DNA from: Gammaproteobacteria bacterium
GTDB lineage: Bacteria > Pseudomonadota > Gammaproteobacteria > GRL18
Reading direction: 5' to 3'
Length of the DNA stretch: 9,793 bases
NCBI GenBank assembly: GCA_027076245.1
Contig: JALTKC010000385.1
Coordinates: 4,018 to 13,810 of the forward strand
Under the pieces are notes generated by a model. The model saw only the letters and a program-made list of their open reading frames with translations. It was not told the origin of the DNA and ran no database searches. Of this stretch, positions 1 to 5,847 are shown one piece after another. Made by a program: the position numbers and the translations under genes. The first letter of the stretch is position 1; each line of letters opens with the position of its first letter.

Positions 1-1369
1 CTTCAGCCGTGTGTCTTAAAGCATTTTGTATCAGGTTATTAACTATCTGCTGTAAATGCTGGGGGTCAAAAAGTACCTGTAAATCATCACTTTCAAATTT
101 CAGATAAAAGCGTTCCTGGGGTAATTGAATGTATTCATTGAGAAAATTCTGTATCCATTCCAATAAGTTGATATTGACCTGCTCGGCTTTTTTTCTGCGG
201 CTGAGGTCCAGTACCGTACCAATAATTTCATTTACCCGCACGGATTGCTTTTCAATAATTTCAGTGAGGCGTTTATCGGTTTCTTCAAGGGAGGGAGACT
301 CATTCAGCAATTCGCCGGCATGCCGGATGGCTGCCAGGGGGTTGCGTAATTCATGGGCTATACTGGCCGTAAGATGACCCAGAGAAGCCAGTTTCAACTG
401 CTGGGCCTGGTTGGATAATTCTGCATTATCTTCAATAAAAACCACCGCTCCGCTTTTATCATTCTGACCCAATGAGGCGAATCTTGGGGTAAGCTCGGAA
501 GAAGTATTGCTGATATGAATGCTTTTTGCTTTAAAGTCAGGCGTGGTTTGCCATAAATGAAACATTTCACCCAGTTCAAGAGAATATTCATAAAGATTTA
601 CCGGTTTATCCCCCGGGTTCTGGCTCAAAGTTTCGGGGATTTTAAGCAAACTTACAGCAGTATCATTAATCAGGCGTACATTACCCAGATAATCCACAAC
701 AATAATGGCAGTCTGCATACGCTGCATAATAAACTGGGTGAGCTGTTCCATATTGGCCAGATCAATTTCCCGCTGGCTGGCAATTTCAGCACTTTCCTCT
801 GTTTTATGAACCAGATAATTGGTTAACAGAGCGGTTAAAAACAGTATGGCGCCCAGTAAGCCGGCCTGTGCATAGTTGGTGCCACCAGTTTGAGTGAGGA
901 ATAAATAGCCCTGTTCCAGCAGCAGGATCAAACTGAGTAAAGCCGCATAAAACAGGGAAGAACGTCCCATAGAGAGAATGCTGATGGCAGAAATGGGGAT
1001 CAATAATAATAAACCGACACCGCTTTGCACACCGCCGCTGGCATACATAATAAGCAGAATAGCAATAAAGTCAGTCAGGATCTGGGCATGGCTTTGCAAC
1101 CAGAAAGCCGGCCAGCGCCAGCGGATGGTCATGCCGCTGAGAATGCTGGCAATAAAATAGCCAATACTAACAATCTGGAATAATTGCGGATGTGCCAGAC
1201 CAAAGGGTTTTATCTGCACTTCGGAAAAAACCAGAGTAATAAATATGCCGGATATCAACAGGCGGTATAAGTTAAGAAAATGCAGGGGGCGCCAGTGCTT
1301 GTCTTCCGTAAAGAGTCCGCTTTGAGTGGTTTTGGGCTTTTGTTGCTGATTATTATTACTGCTGTTCAT
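1..1369 (-). CDS. pilS: PilS-type membrane sensor histidine kinase (3' end cut off by window)
   Basis: My minus-strand translation is open from the ATG at 1369 to the left edge (456 codons). Residues about 30-187 are a hydrophobic region with roughly six membrane segments, including a SGGVQSGVGLLLLIPIS stretch typical of PilS. A linker and PAS-like region follow (about 205-310). The dimerisation/phosphoacceptor box is SIAHELRNPLAAI, with the phospho-accepting histidine at residue 339, and the N box (VNNLIQNALRH) begins at residue 444. The remaining ATP-binding boxes lie outside the window. PilS with PilR controls type IV pilin transcription, usually with sigma-54. The start is well bounded: an in-frame TGA lies ten bases before the ATG, although the Shine-Dalgarno is poor. 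The two small minus-strand genes upstream point the same way. The family assignment is firm; a pilus role is inferred from the membrane domain and family context, since pilR and pilA are not visible. Confidence 0.88.
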   Translation of the reverse strand, partial: MNSSNNNQQQKPKTTQSGLFTEDKHWRPLHFLNLYRLLISGIFITLVFSEVQIKPFGLAHPQLFQIVSIGYFIASILSGMTIRWRWPAFWLQSHAQILTDFIAILLIMYASGGVQSGVGLLLLIPISAISILSMGRSSLFYAALLSLILLLEQGYLFLTQTGGTNYAQAGLLGAILFLTALLTNYLVHKTEESAEIASQREIDLANMEQLTQFIMQRMQTAIIVVDYLGNVRLINDTAVSLLKIPETLSQNPGDKPVNLYEYSLELGEMFHLWQTTPDFKAKSIHISNTSSELTPRFASLGQNDKSGAVVFIEDNAELSNQAQQLKLASLGHLTASIAHELRNPLAAIRHAGELLNESPSLEETDKRLTEIIEKQSVRVNEIIGTVLDLSRRKKAEQVNINLLEWIQNFLNEYIQLPQERFYLKFESDDLQVLFDPQHLQQIVNNLIQNALRHTAE

Positions 1370-1427
1370 GTTGATATTTCACATAAAACATGACAGTCGT
1401 GGAGACCCATCTTCAGTGAGAGCAGGA

Positions 1428-1449
1428 TATCAACAGATTAATGTTGATA
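1428..1449. repeat. Small inverted repeat after the DUF1640-like gene
   Basis: TATCAACA at 1428-1435 and TGTTGATA at 1442-1449 form a perfect 8-bp inverted repeat around a 6-base loop. It lies two bases beyond the stop codon of the small gene at 1452-1691, between that gene and pilS. On the minus strand it is not followed by a T-run, so it is not a canonical intrinsic terminator. It may act as a stabilising 3' hairpin or a weak attenuator before pilS. The arm sequence TATCAACA also occurs right at the pilS start codon. Confidence 0.4.
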
Positions 1450-1451
1450 AT

Positions 1452-1691
1452 TCATGTGTTGGAAAAAAATACAATTTTGATAAGCAATCCAAGAATAACC
1501 AGGCCGATTACTCGAATATACAATAATTCAGTTTTTATACCCGAAATGTCAGACTTAATATCGGAAACATCTTTACGAATATCGCTAACATCACTGACTT
1601 TTTCAACAATACTGGAAACATCCATTGCATCATCATCATTAAAACCACTGCGTTTGAAAGCATTAAACAATCGTAATTGAGTGTTCTGCAT
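1452..1691 (-). CDS. Small coiled-coil protein with C-terminal membrane anchor (DUF1640/CCDC90-like)
   Basis: A 79-residue protein. The N-terminal part (LFNAFKRSGFNDDDA, residues 8-22) resembles the short head of DUF1640/CCDC90 proteins. Residues 34-61 are four consecutive perfect heptads (DVSDIRK, DVSDIKS, DISGIKT, ELLYIRV) with hydrophobic residues at the 2nd and 5th positions, that is, a parallel coiled coil. Residues about 59-76 are a hydrophobic segment (VIGLVILGLLIKIVFF) suited to a C-terminal membrane anchor. Function is unknown; oligomerisation at the inner membrane is inferred. It lies between the PP0621-family gene and pilS on the same strand, and has its own promoter at 1726-1754. 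A weak AAGG lies about 9 bases before the ATG. The protein architecture and promoter argue that it is real. A phage-type XhlA-like protein is a less likely alternative, since no phage genes are nearby. Confidence 0.65.
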   Translation of the reverse strand: MQNTQLRLFNAFKRSGFNDDDAMDVSSIVEKVSDVSDIRKDVSDIKSDISGIKTELLYIRVIGLVILGLLIKIVFFSNT

Positions 1692-1725
1692 TTTGTTGCC
1701 TTATATTTTAATTTCTGATTGCTGT

Positions 1726-1754
1726 ATTATAATTGTACACGGATTCTTTGTCAT
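1726..1754 (-). promoter_or_regulatory. Sigma-70 promoter for the small coiled-coil gene
   Basis: On the minus strand, ATGACA (1754-1749, 5/6 match to TTGACA) is separated by exactly 17 bases from a perfect TATAAT (1731-1726). Transcription would start near 1719, leaving a leader of about 28 bases to the ATG at 1691. It could also feed pilS downstream. Confidence 0.6.
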
Positions 1755-1769
1755 GGCAATAATCACTCA

Positions 1770-1799
1770 TACTGTCAGAACCAGTACTGTCAGAAGCAG
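1770..1799. repeat. Tandem 15-bp direct repeat upstream of a promoter
   Basis: TACTGTCAGAACCAG (1770-1784) is followed at once by TACTGTCAGAAGCAG (1785-1799), matching at 14 of 15 positions. It lies about 16 bases upstream of the -35 box of the minus-strand promoter at 1726-1754 and just after the stop codon of the PP0621-family gene. The position fits a pair of activator or repressor sites. A simple replication-slippage duplication is the alternative. Confidence 0.5.
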
Positions 1800-1804
1800 A
1801 ATGA

Positions 1805-2080
1805 TCAGTTATCCTGATGTTCTAAATAACGATCAAGGTGTTGATAGCTGCAGAAAAATTTCCCGTCCCGGTATATCCCCTCATCTTCAGGAATATGGGT
1901 TTTGCAATAAGTGCAGGCCTTGATTTGCTGTACTCTGGAAGGATTTGCCTGGTGAGCCTGCTGTGCGTTTTGTTCTGCCTGCTCTACTTCCCGGAGTCGT
2001 TGTGCCCAGGTGTTTTTTAAAAAGCGATAAGCCAGCCAGCCAAAAAAAATCAAGCCGGATATAAACAATAAACGTGCCAC
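1805..2080 (-). CDS. PP0621-family small membrane protein with Cys/His cluster
   Basis: A 91-residue protein. Residues 1-20 form a hydrophobic N-terminal segment (MARLLFISGLIFFGWLAYRF), likely a signal anchor. A polar Gln/Glu/Ala-rich linker follows (about 22-50). The C-terminal module has C56-x2-C59 and C77-x3-H81, spaced like a small treble-clef or ribbon zinc site. This layout matches the PP0621 family, which is often found beside pilS-type kinases, as here. Its function is not known. A role linked to the downstream kinase is only suggested by gene order. It is divergent from sucC, with 121 bases between the two starts. The zinc-binding claim rests on residue spacing alone. Confidence 0.75.
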   Translation of the reverse strand: MARLLFISGLIFFGWLAYRFLKNTWAQRLREVEQAEQNAQQAHQANPSRVQQIKACTYCKTHIPEDEGIYRDGKFFCSYQHLDRYLEHQDN

Positions 2081-2136
2081 GCTGTCTCCTGAAAGTGGTT
2101 TTGAAAAATGAAATCATAACAGAAATAAAAAAAATT

Positions 2137-2165
2137 TTGCCAATTTCCCTTTGTTTAGCCACAAT
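2137..2165 (+). promoter_or_regulatory. Candidate sigma-70 promoter for sucCD
   Basis: TTGCCA (2137-2142, 5/6 match) and CACAAT (2160-2165, 4/6 match) are 17 bases apart. The predicted start near 2172 gives a leader of about 30 bases. A run of A/T (2124-2138) directly upstream could act as an UP element. The -10 box is weak, so this is tentative. Confidence 0.35.
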
Positions 2166-2201
2166 AGAGGGATAGATTGCAATTTTAGTGGGAAAATAAC
2201 T

Positions 2202-3374
2202 ATGAATTTACACGAATACCAGGCCAAGCAGGTGTTTGCTCAGTACGGTATCCCGGTACCGGCCAACCGGACTATTACCTCGGTTGACCAGATAGAACAG
2301 GCAGTAGCGGAATTAGGCGGCAATGAGTGGATGGTCAAAGCCCAGGTACATGCCGGTGGGCGCGGTAAAGCCGGCGGTGTAATTAAGGCGGGTTCAATAG
2401 CTGAAATCCACCAGTTTGCTGAAAAGATGCTGGACACCCATCTGGTCACTTTTCAGACCGACTCTAAAGGTCAGCCGGTTAATACCTTATTAATTGAAGT
2501 ACCCAGCCGTATCAGCCGGGAGCTGTATATGGGGGTACTGGTGGATCGTTCAGCAAAACGGGTGACCATAATGGCATCGGCGGCCGGAGGTATGAATATT
2601 GAGGAAGTGGCTGCGACAGAACCGGAAAAAATTATCACCCTGGCCATTGATCCGGTCACCGGGCTTATGCCTAATCAGGTGAGGGAAGCCGGCTTTGGTA
2701 TGGGACTGACACCGGTACAGCAAAAAGGGCTGATGAAGGTTATGCAGGGTGTTTATAAAATATTTATGGAAAAGGACGCTTCCCAGGTAGAAATCAATCC
2801 CCTGGTGGTCACTGAAGAGGATGAAATTATTGCCCTGGATGCCAAAATTTCTCTGGATGACAATGCGGTTTATCGCCATAAAGACATGCAGGCATTGCGT
2901 GATCCGTCCCAGGAAGATGAAAAAGAAAACCGTGCCAAGGAATTTGAACTTAACTATGTGCCTTTAGAAGGTAATATTGGCTGTATGGTGAACGGTGCCG
3001 GTCTGGCCATGGCAACTATGGACATCATTAAAAACCATGGCGGAGAACCGGCCAACTTTCTTGACGTGGGCGGCGGTGTGACCAAAGAGCGGGTTGCTGA
3101 AGCTCTGAAACTGATTTTGTCAGATACCAATGTTAAGGCCATATTAATTAATATATTCGGCGGTATTGTACGCTGCGATCTGATTGCCGAAGGCATTATT
3201 GCGGCGGCCAAAGAAGTGGCATTATCCGTGCCGGTCGTGGTGCGTCTGGAAGGCACTAATGTGGAACTTGGACGCAAGTTGCTGGAACAAAGCGGCCTGG
3301 ATATTATTTCCCGGGGCGATTTTACCGAGGCTGCACAGACCGTGGTCAATGTAGCCAAAGGAGGTAATGCCTGA
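2202..3374 (+). CDS. sucC: Succinyl-CoA synthetase (ADP-forming) beta subunit
   Basis: Together with SucD it converts succinyl-CoA, nucleoside diphosphate and phosphate to succinate, nucleoside triphosphate and CoA in the cytosolic TCA cycle. The protein has 390 residues, against 388 in E. coli. It starts with MNLHEYQAKQVFAQYGIPVP, the family's N-terminus. The ATP-grasp nucleotide-binding part holds K46 and the glycine-rich HAGGRGKAGG (50-59). Further on are the acidic metal-binding stretch (VEINPLVV) and the C-terminal flavodoxin-like domain with NIFGGIVRCDLIAEGI. The frame is open for 17 more codons upstream (ATG at 2151), but those residues have no counterpart in the family and the 2202 start matches it exactly. 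The stop overlaps the sucD start by one base, so subunits would be made in step. The alpha-ketoglutarate dehydrogenase genes that often precede sucCD are absent here. Confidence 0.97.
   Translation: MNLHEYQAKQVFAQYGIPVPANRTITSVDQIEQAVAELGGNEWMVKAQVHAGGRGKAGGVIKAGSIAEIHQFAEKMLDTHLVTFQTDSKGQPVNTLLIEVPSRISRELYMGVLVDRSAKRVTIMASAAGGMNIEEVAATEPEKIITLAIDPVTGLMPNQVREAGFGMGLTPVQQKGLMKVMQGVYKIFMEKDASQVEINPLVVTEEDEIIALDAKISLDDNAVYRHKDMQALRDPSQEDEKENRAKEFELNYVPLEGNIGCMVNGAGLAMATMDIIKNHGGEPANFLDVGGGVTKERVAEALKLILSDTNVKAILINIFGGIVRCDLIAEGIIAAAKEVALSVPVVVRLEGTNVELGRKLLEQSGLDIISRGDFTEAAQTVVNVAKGGNA
3357..3365 (+). promoter_or_regulatory. Near-perfect Shine-Dalgarno of sucD inside sucC
   Basis: AAAGGAGGT lies 8 bases before the sucD ATG, within the last codons of sucC. 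It is much stronger than the site in front of sucC (a weak GGGA), which may keep SucD synthesis at least equal to SucC despite coupling. Confidence 0.7.
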
Positions 3375-4243
3375 TGTCCGTTTTAATTAATAAGCAAACC
3401 CGGGTGATCTGTCAGGGCTTTACCGGCCAGCAGGGGGCCTTCCATTCAGAGCAGGCCATTGCCTATGGTACTAATCTGGTGGGCGGTGTGACACCGGGCA
3501 AAGGCGGTCAGACGCATCTGGATCGGCCAGTGTTTAATACCGTTAAAGAGGCCGTCAGAGAAACCGGGGCCAATGCCACCATGATTTATGTACCGGCCGC
3601 ATTTGCAGCTGATGCCATTCTGGAAGCGGCCTGGGCTGGCATAAAAGTGATTGCCTGTATTACTGAGGGCATCCCGGTTCTGGATATGTTAAAAGTAAAA
3701 GCCAGTCTGCCGGATGACGTTTATTTAATCGGCCCCAACTGTCCCGGCCTGATCACCCCTGGTGAGTGTAAAATCGGCATTATGCCGGGCTCAATTCACC
3801 AGCCGGGGAAAATAGGCATTGTGTCCCGTTCCGGTACACTGACCTATGAAGCCGTCCACCAGACCTCTGTTACCGGTTTGGGGCAGAGTACCTGTATTGG
3901 CATTGGCGGCGATCCCATTCAGGGTATGAACTTTATTGACTGTCTGACCTTGTTTGAACAGGATCCGCAGACCGAAGGTATTATTATGGTGGGTGAAATC
4001 GGCGGTACTGCAGAAGAAGAAGCGGCTCAATACATAAAAGAGCAGGTCAGCAAGCCGGTGGTTGCCTATATTGCCGGAGTTACAGCGCCTAAAGGTAAAC
4101 GTATGGGCCATGCCGGTGCTATTATTGCCGGAGGTAAGGGTACAGCAGAAGAAAAATTTGCGGCCCTTGAAGCAGCCGGTGTAACCATAACCCGCTCACC
4201 AGCGGATATGGGGAAAGCGATGCTGGAGGTAATAAAAGCCTGA
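3374..4243 (+). CDS. sucD: Succinyl-CoA synthetase alpha subunit
   Basis: The CoA-binding and phosphohistidine subunit of succinyl-CoA synthetase. It has 289 residues, the usual length. The N-terminal Rossmann-type CoA domain carries CQGFTGQQGAFH (13-24) and GGVTPGKGG (37-45). The ligase domain carries the motif GHAGAIIAGGKGTA, whose histidine is residue 246, the same number as the phosphorylated histidine in the E. coli enzyme. The conserved PNCPG (121-125) and SRSGTLTYE (151-159) stretches are present. All key residues are intact. The start ATG shares its A with the sucC stop codon (TGATG) and is served by a strong Shine-Dalgarno. It is followed by nadE in the opposite direction. Confidence 0.97.
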   Translation: MSVLINKQTRVICQGFTGQQGAFHSEQAIAYGTNLVGGVTPGKGGQTHLDRPVFNTVKEAVRETGANATMIYVPAAFAADAILEAAWAGIKVIACITEGIPVLDMLKVKASLPDDVYLIGPNCPGLITPGECKIGIMPGSIHQPGKIGIVSRSGTLTYEAVHQTSVTGLGQSTCIGIGGDPIQGMNFIDCLTLFEQDPQTEGIIMVGEIGGTAEEEAAQYIKEQVSKPVVAYIAGVTAPKGKRMGHAGAIIAGGKGTAEEKFAALEAAGVTITRSPADMGKAMLEVIKA

Positions 4244-4281
4244 CTTTTTGTTATGGTTAATCTCAGGGGAAATAGTTATTC

Positions 4282-4310
4282 CTCCTGGGAGCGCGGGCAT
4301 CTTGCCCGCG
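4282..4310. repeat. Dispersed REP-like hairpin repeat, intact copy
   Basis: The core CGCGGGCA (4292-4299), TCT loop, TGCCCGCG (4303-4310) is a perfect 8-bp stem. It is preceded by CTCCTGGGAG. The first 20 bases are repeated exactly at 9663-9682. It sits between the convergent sucD and nadE genes. There is no T-run on either strand, so it is not a standard intrinsic terminator, though such hairpins can block exonucleases and protect the 3' ends of both mRNAs. Confidence 0.75.
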
Positions 4311-4340
4311 TGACACAATTATCGTAAACCTCTGTTTATT

Positions 4341-5174
4341 TTAATCATAAACTGTGGGTATAGGCTGCCGCTTATGCTGGGTTTTAATATAAATCTGGAT
4401 GATCTTATCTTCACTTTCTTTATCAATTACTTTGCCTTCCAGAAAATCATCAATTAAATCATAGCTGATCCCCAAAGCCTCTTCATCGGCTTTGGAAGGT
4501 GAATGGCATTCCAGATCGGCTGTTGGCGTTTTTTCAATAATACTTTGAGGTGCACCCAGTGCTCTGGCAACCTGACGTACCTGACGTTTGTTCAGACCAA
4601 ACAGGGGGGCCAGATCACAGGCGCCGTCTCCGTACTTGGTATAAAAACCGGTGACATTTTCAGCCGAATGGTCGGTACCCAGCACCAGGCCGCTTAAAAT
4701 ACCGGCAATTTCAAACTGTATGGTCATTCGGGTACGGGCTTTAACATTGCCCTTGGCAAAATCAATGGCGTATTTTGAATGGTTCAACAGGCTGGCAGAT
4801 TCCAGAGCATGCAGGGTTTCATTGTGAATGGCATCGGCACCGGGTTTTACATTGACCATCAGGCTTTTATCCGGCTGAATAAATTTTAAAGAAACCTGGG
4901 CATCCTCCTCATCAGCCTGTACGCCATAAGGCAGACGTACGGCTACAAACTGATAGTCATTATCCTGCTGTTCAGTTCTAAGCTGTTCAACCGCCAGTTG
5001 TGCCAGACGACCGCAGGTGGCCGAATCAATTCCGCCACTAATCCCCAGAACCAGCGTTTTCAGTCCACAGGCCGATAAATGATTTTTAATAAAATTCAGT
5101 CGCCGCTTGATTTCAAATTGCGGATCAATTTGGGGCAGAACTTTCATTTCTGCAATAATGGTTTCTCTATCCAT
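4341..5174 (-). CDS. nadE: NH3-dependent NAD+ synthetase
   Basis: It amidates nicotinic acid adenine dinucleotide to NAD+ using ATP and ammonia, the last step of NAD synthesis. The protein has 277 residues, close to the short E. coli/Bacillus form, and has no N-terminal nitrilase-like glutaminase domain, so it should use free ammonia. The ATP-pyrophosphatase loop SGGIDS is at 46-51 (GISGGIDSATCGRLAQL). Also present are the GTDHSAENVTGFYTKYGDGACDLAPLFGLNKRQVR stretch (conserved in this enzyme; its GTDH and the NKRQVR end are the clearest parts) and the late KTPTADL. It is divergent from glnB, and the spacer contains a palindrome just ahead of nadE. Shared control with nitrogen status would make sense for an enzyme limited by ammonia, but this is inferred. 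Confidence 0.95.
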   Translation of the reverse strand: MDRETIIAEMKVLPQIDPQFEIKRRLNFIKNHLSACGLKTLVLGISGGIDSATCGRLAQLAVEQLRTEQQDNDYQFVAVRLPYGVQADEEDAQVSLKFIQPDKSLMVNVKPGADAIHNETLHALESASLLNHSKYAIDFAKGNVKARTRMTIQFEIAGILSGLVLGTDHSAENVTGFYTKYGDGACDLAPLFGLNKRQVRQVARALGAPQSIIEKTPTADLECHSPSKADEEALGISYDLIDDFLEGKVIDKESEDKIIQIYIKTQHKRQPIPTVYD

Positions 5175-5200
5175 AGTCAGAACTCGCTTGTTGGAAGATT

Positions 5201-5226
5201 TAAATGCTGAAATAGTTTAGCATTTA
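5201..5226. promoter_or_regulatory. Strong palindrome upstream of nadE, candidate operator
   Basis: TAAATGCTGAA (5201-5211), a 4-base spacer ATAG, and TTTAGCATTTA (5216-5226) pair at 10 of 11 positions, the exception being a G-T pair. It ends 26 bases before the nadE start. A weak minus-strand promoter (CAGACA at 5242-5237, 17 bases, TAAACT at 5219-5214) would have its -10 box inside the palindrome, a typical repressor site. An RNA hairpin in the nadE leader is the alternative. It does not match the E. coli NadR box as I remember it. Confidence 0.5.
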
Positions 5227-5287
5227 CAAAAGTATTTGTCTGAAAGAAGCGTTTTGTTGTAACATAACAACCCATCAAGGATAACGC

Positions 5288-5302
5288 TATAATAAATATA
5301 AT
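5288..5302 (+). promoter_or_regulatory. Two overlapping-range TATAAT boxes in front of glnB
   Basis: Perfect TATAAT hexamers occur at 5288-5293 and 5297-5302, 9 bases apart. Neither has a good -35 box at 16-18 bases, which suggests activator-dependent or alternative starts. A short inverted repeat (GTTGT at 5256-5260, ACAAC at 5267-5271) lies where a -35 or activator site would be. No sigma-54 -24/-12 element was seen. The glnB Shine-Dalgarno is AAAGGA at 5318-5323. Confidence 0.4.
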
Positions 5303-5333
5303 ATCCTGTACAAAATTAAAGGAAATATCACAT

Positions 5334-5672
5334 ATGAAAAAAATTGAAGCAATTATCAAACCCTTTAAACTCGATGATGTTCGCGAAGCACTGTCTGAAA
5401 TTGGTGTCACCGGTATGACCGCAACAGAAGTCAAAGGCTTTGGTCGTCAGAAAGGCCACACAGAGCTTTATCGTGGTGCAGAATATGTGATTGACTTTTT
5501 ACCCAAGGTTAAGCTGGAAATTGTCGTGCAGGAAGACATTATGGAACGCTGCATCGAGGTCATCACCAATGCCGCCCGAACCGGTAAAATCGGAGATGGT
5601 AAGATATTTGTTTCATCGATAGAAAAAGTGCTGAGAATTCGTACCGGGGAAGAAGATCGGGAAGCTATTTAA
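5334..5672 (+). CDS. glnB: Nitrogen regulatory protein PII
   Basis: A trimeric signal protein that senses 2-oxoglutarate, ATP/ADP and, through uridylylation, glutamine, and controls NtrB, GlnE and other partners. The 112 residues match the family length. The T-loop GFGRQKGHTELYRGAEY carries the uridylylation tyrosine at residue 51. Residue 54 is Asp (YVID), as in E. coli GlnB rather than the Asn of GlnK. The C-terminal signature TGKIGDGKIFV (83-93) is intact. There is no amtB next door, which also argues for GlnB over GlnK. It is divergent from nadE and convergent with bamD. A good AAAGGA lies 10 bases before the ATG. I see no defects. Confidence 0.95.
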   Translation: MKKIEAIIKPFKLDDVREALSEIGVTGMTATEVKGFGRQKGHTELYRGAEYVIDFLPKVKLEIVVQEDIMERCIEVITNAARTGKIGDGKIFVSSIEKVLRIRTGEEDREAI

Positions 5673-5675
5673 GAG

Positions 5676-5704
5676 CAGCGCTGAGCGTTGAGGGTTCAGC
5701 GCTG
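5676..5704 (+). terminator. Possible hairpin terminator of glnB
   Basis: CAGCGCTGA (5676-5684) and TCAGCGCTG (5696-5704) form a perfect 9-bp stem with an 11-base loop, starting four bases after the glnB stop codon. It is followed by an A/G-rich stretch rather than a T-run, so termination would be weak or Rho-assisted. It uses the left arm of the larger inverted repeat, so the two folds compete. Confidence 0.4.
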
Positions 5705-5800
5705 AGAAAGAGCCAGAGCAAAAGTATTTTATTTTGGAGTTAATGCCAAATATTGTAAAATTTTGTTTGACATAAGAAAAAGAGCTACCAAACTTTATAT

Positions 5801-5840
5801 ACGCTCAACGCTCAACGCTCAACGCTCAACGCTCAACGCT
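5801..5840. repeat. Heptamer tandem repeat (ACGCTCA, 5.7 copies)
   Basis: Five perfect copies of ACGCTCA followed by ACGCT. The same heptamer in reverse complement (TGAGCGT) occurs once in the left arm at 5682-5688. Perfect identity suggests recent slippage and likely copy-number variation between strains. It lies only 7 bases past the end of bamD and so would be in its 3' untranslated region. Confidence 0.9.
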
Positions 5841-5847
5841 GCTCTTC

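Larger units (their letters stand above)
5671..5846. repeat. Inverted-repeat-bounded spacer element between glnB and bamD
   Basis: The left arm at 5671-5692 (starting AAGAGCAGCGCTGAG) and the right arm at 5825-5846 (ending AACGCTGCTCTT) are reverse complements at 21 of 22 positions. They bound about 130 bases of AT-rich DNA with no gene. The left arm begins inside the glnB stop codon and the right arm ends one base before the bamD stop, so the element fills the whole convergent spacer. No target-site duplication is visible. It may be a small non-autonomous element, a paired bidirectional terminator, or a mosaic of heptamer repeats. Confidence 0.6.

Noticed and set aside
129..1160. Plus-strand open frames of 60-89 codons across 129-1160
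   Set aside because: They are antisense to the pilS frame, which is continuous and carries clear histidine kinase motifs. Their translations show no domain features.
1..1369. Possible pseudogene or frameshift in the histidine kinase
   Set aside because: I translated the frame from the ATG to the left edge and met no stop codon. Only the window edge truncates it.
1441..1680. Plus-strand open frame of 79 codons opposite the small coiled-coil gene
   Set aside because: The minus-strand frame has a good promoter, heptads and a membrane anchor. The plus-strand frame is its mirror and has no promoter or Shine-Dalgarno.
2151..2201. Longer sucC start at 2151
   Set aside because: The extra 17 residues do not belong to the SucC family, lie in the likely promoter region, and have no ribosome binding site. 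The ATG at 2202 gives the standard N-terminus.
2954..3358. Minus-strand open frame of 134 codons inside sucC
   Set aside because: A codon-bias shadow of sucC, with a low-complexity Ser/Thr/Arg/Pro-rich translation and no family features.
4292..4310. Intrinsic terminator for sucD and nadE
   Set aside because: The stem is strong but no T-run follows on either strand. The second partial copy elsewhere shows it is a dispersed repeat, though it may still affect mRNA ends.
5801..5840. CRISPR-like array
   Set aside because: The repeat unit is only 7 bases and copies are directly adjacent, with no spacers. It is a simple tandem repeat.
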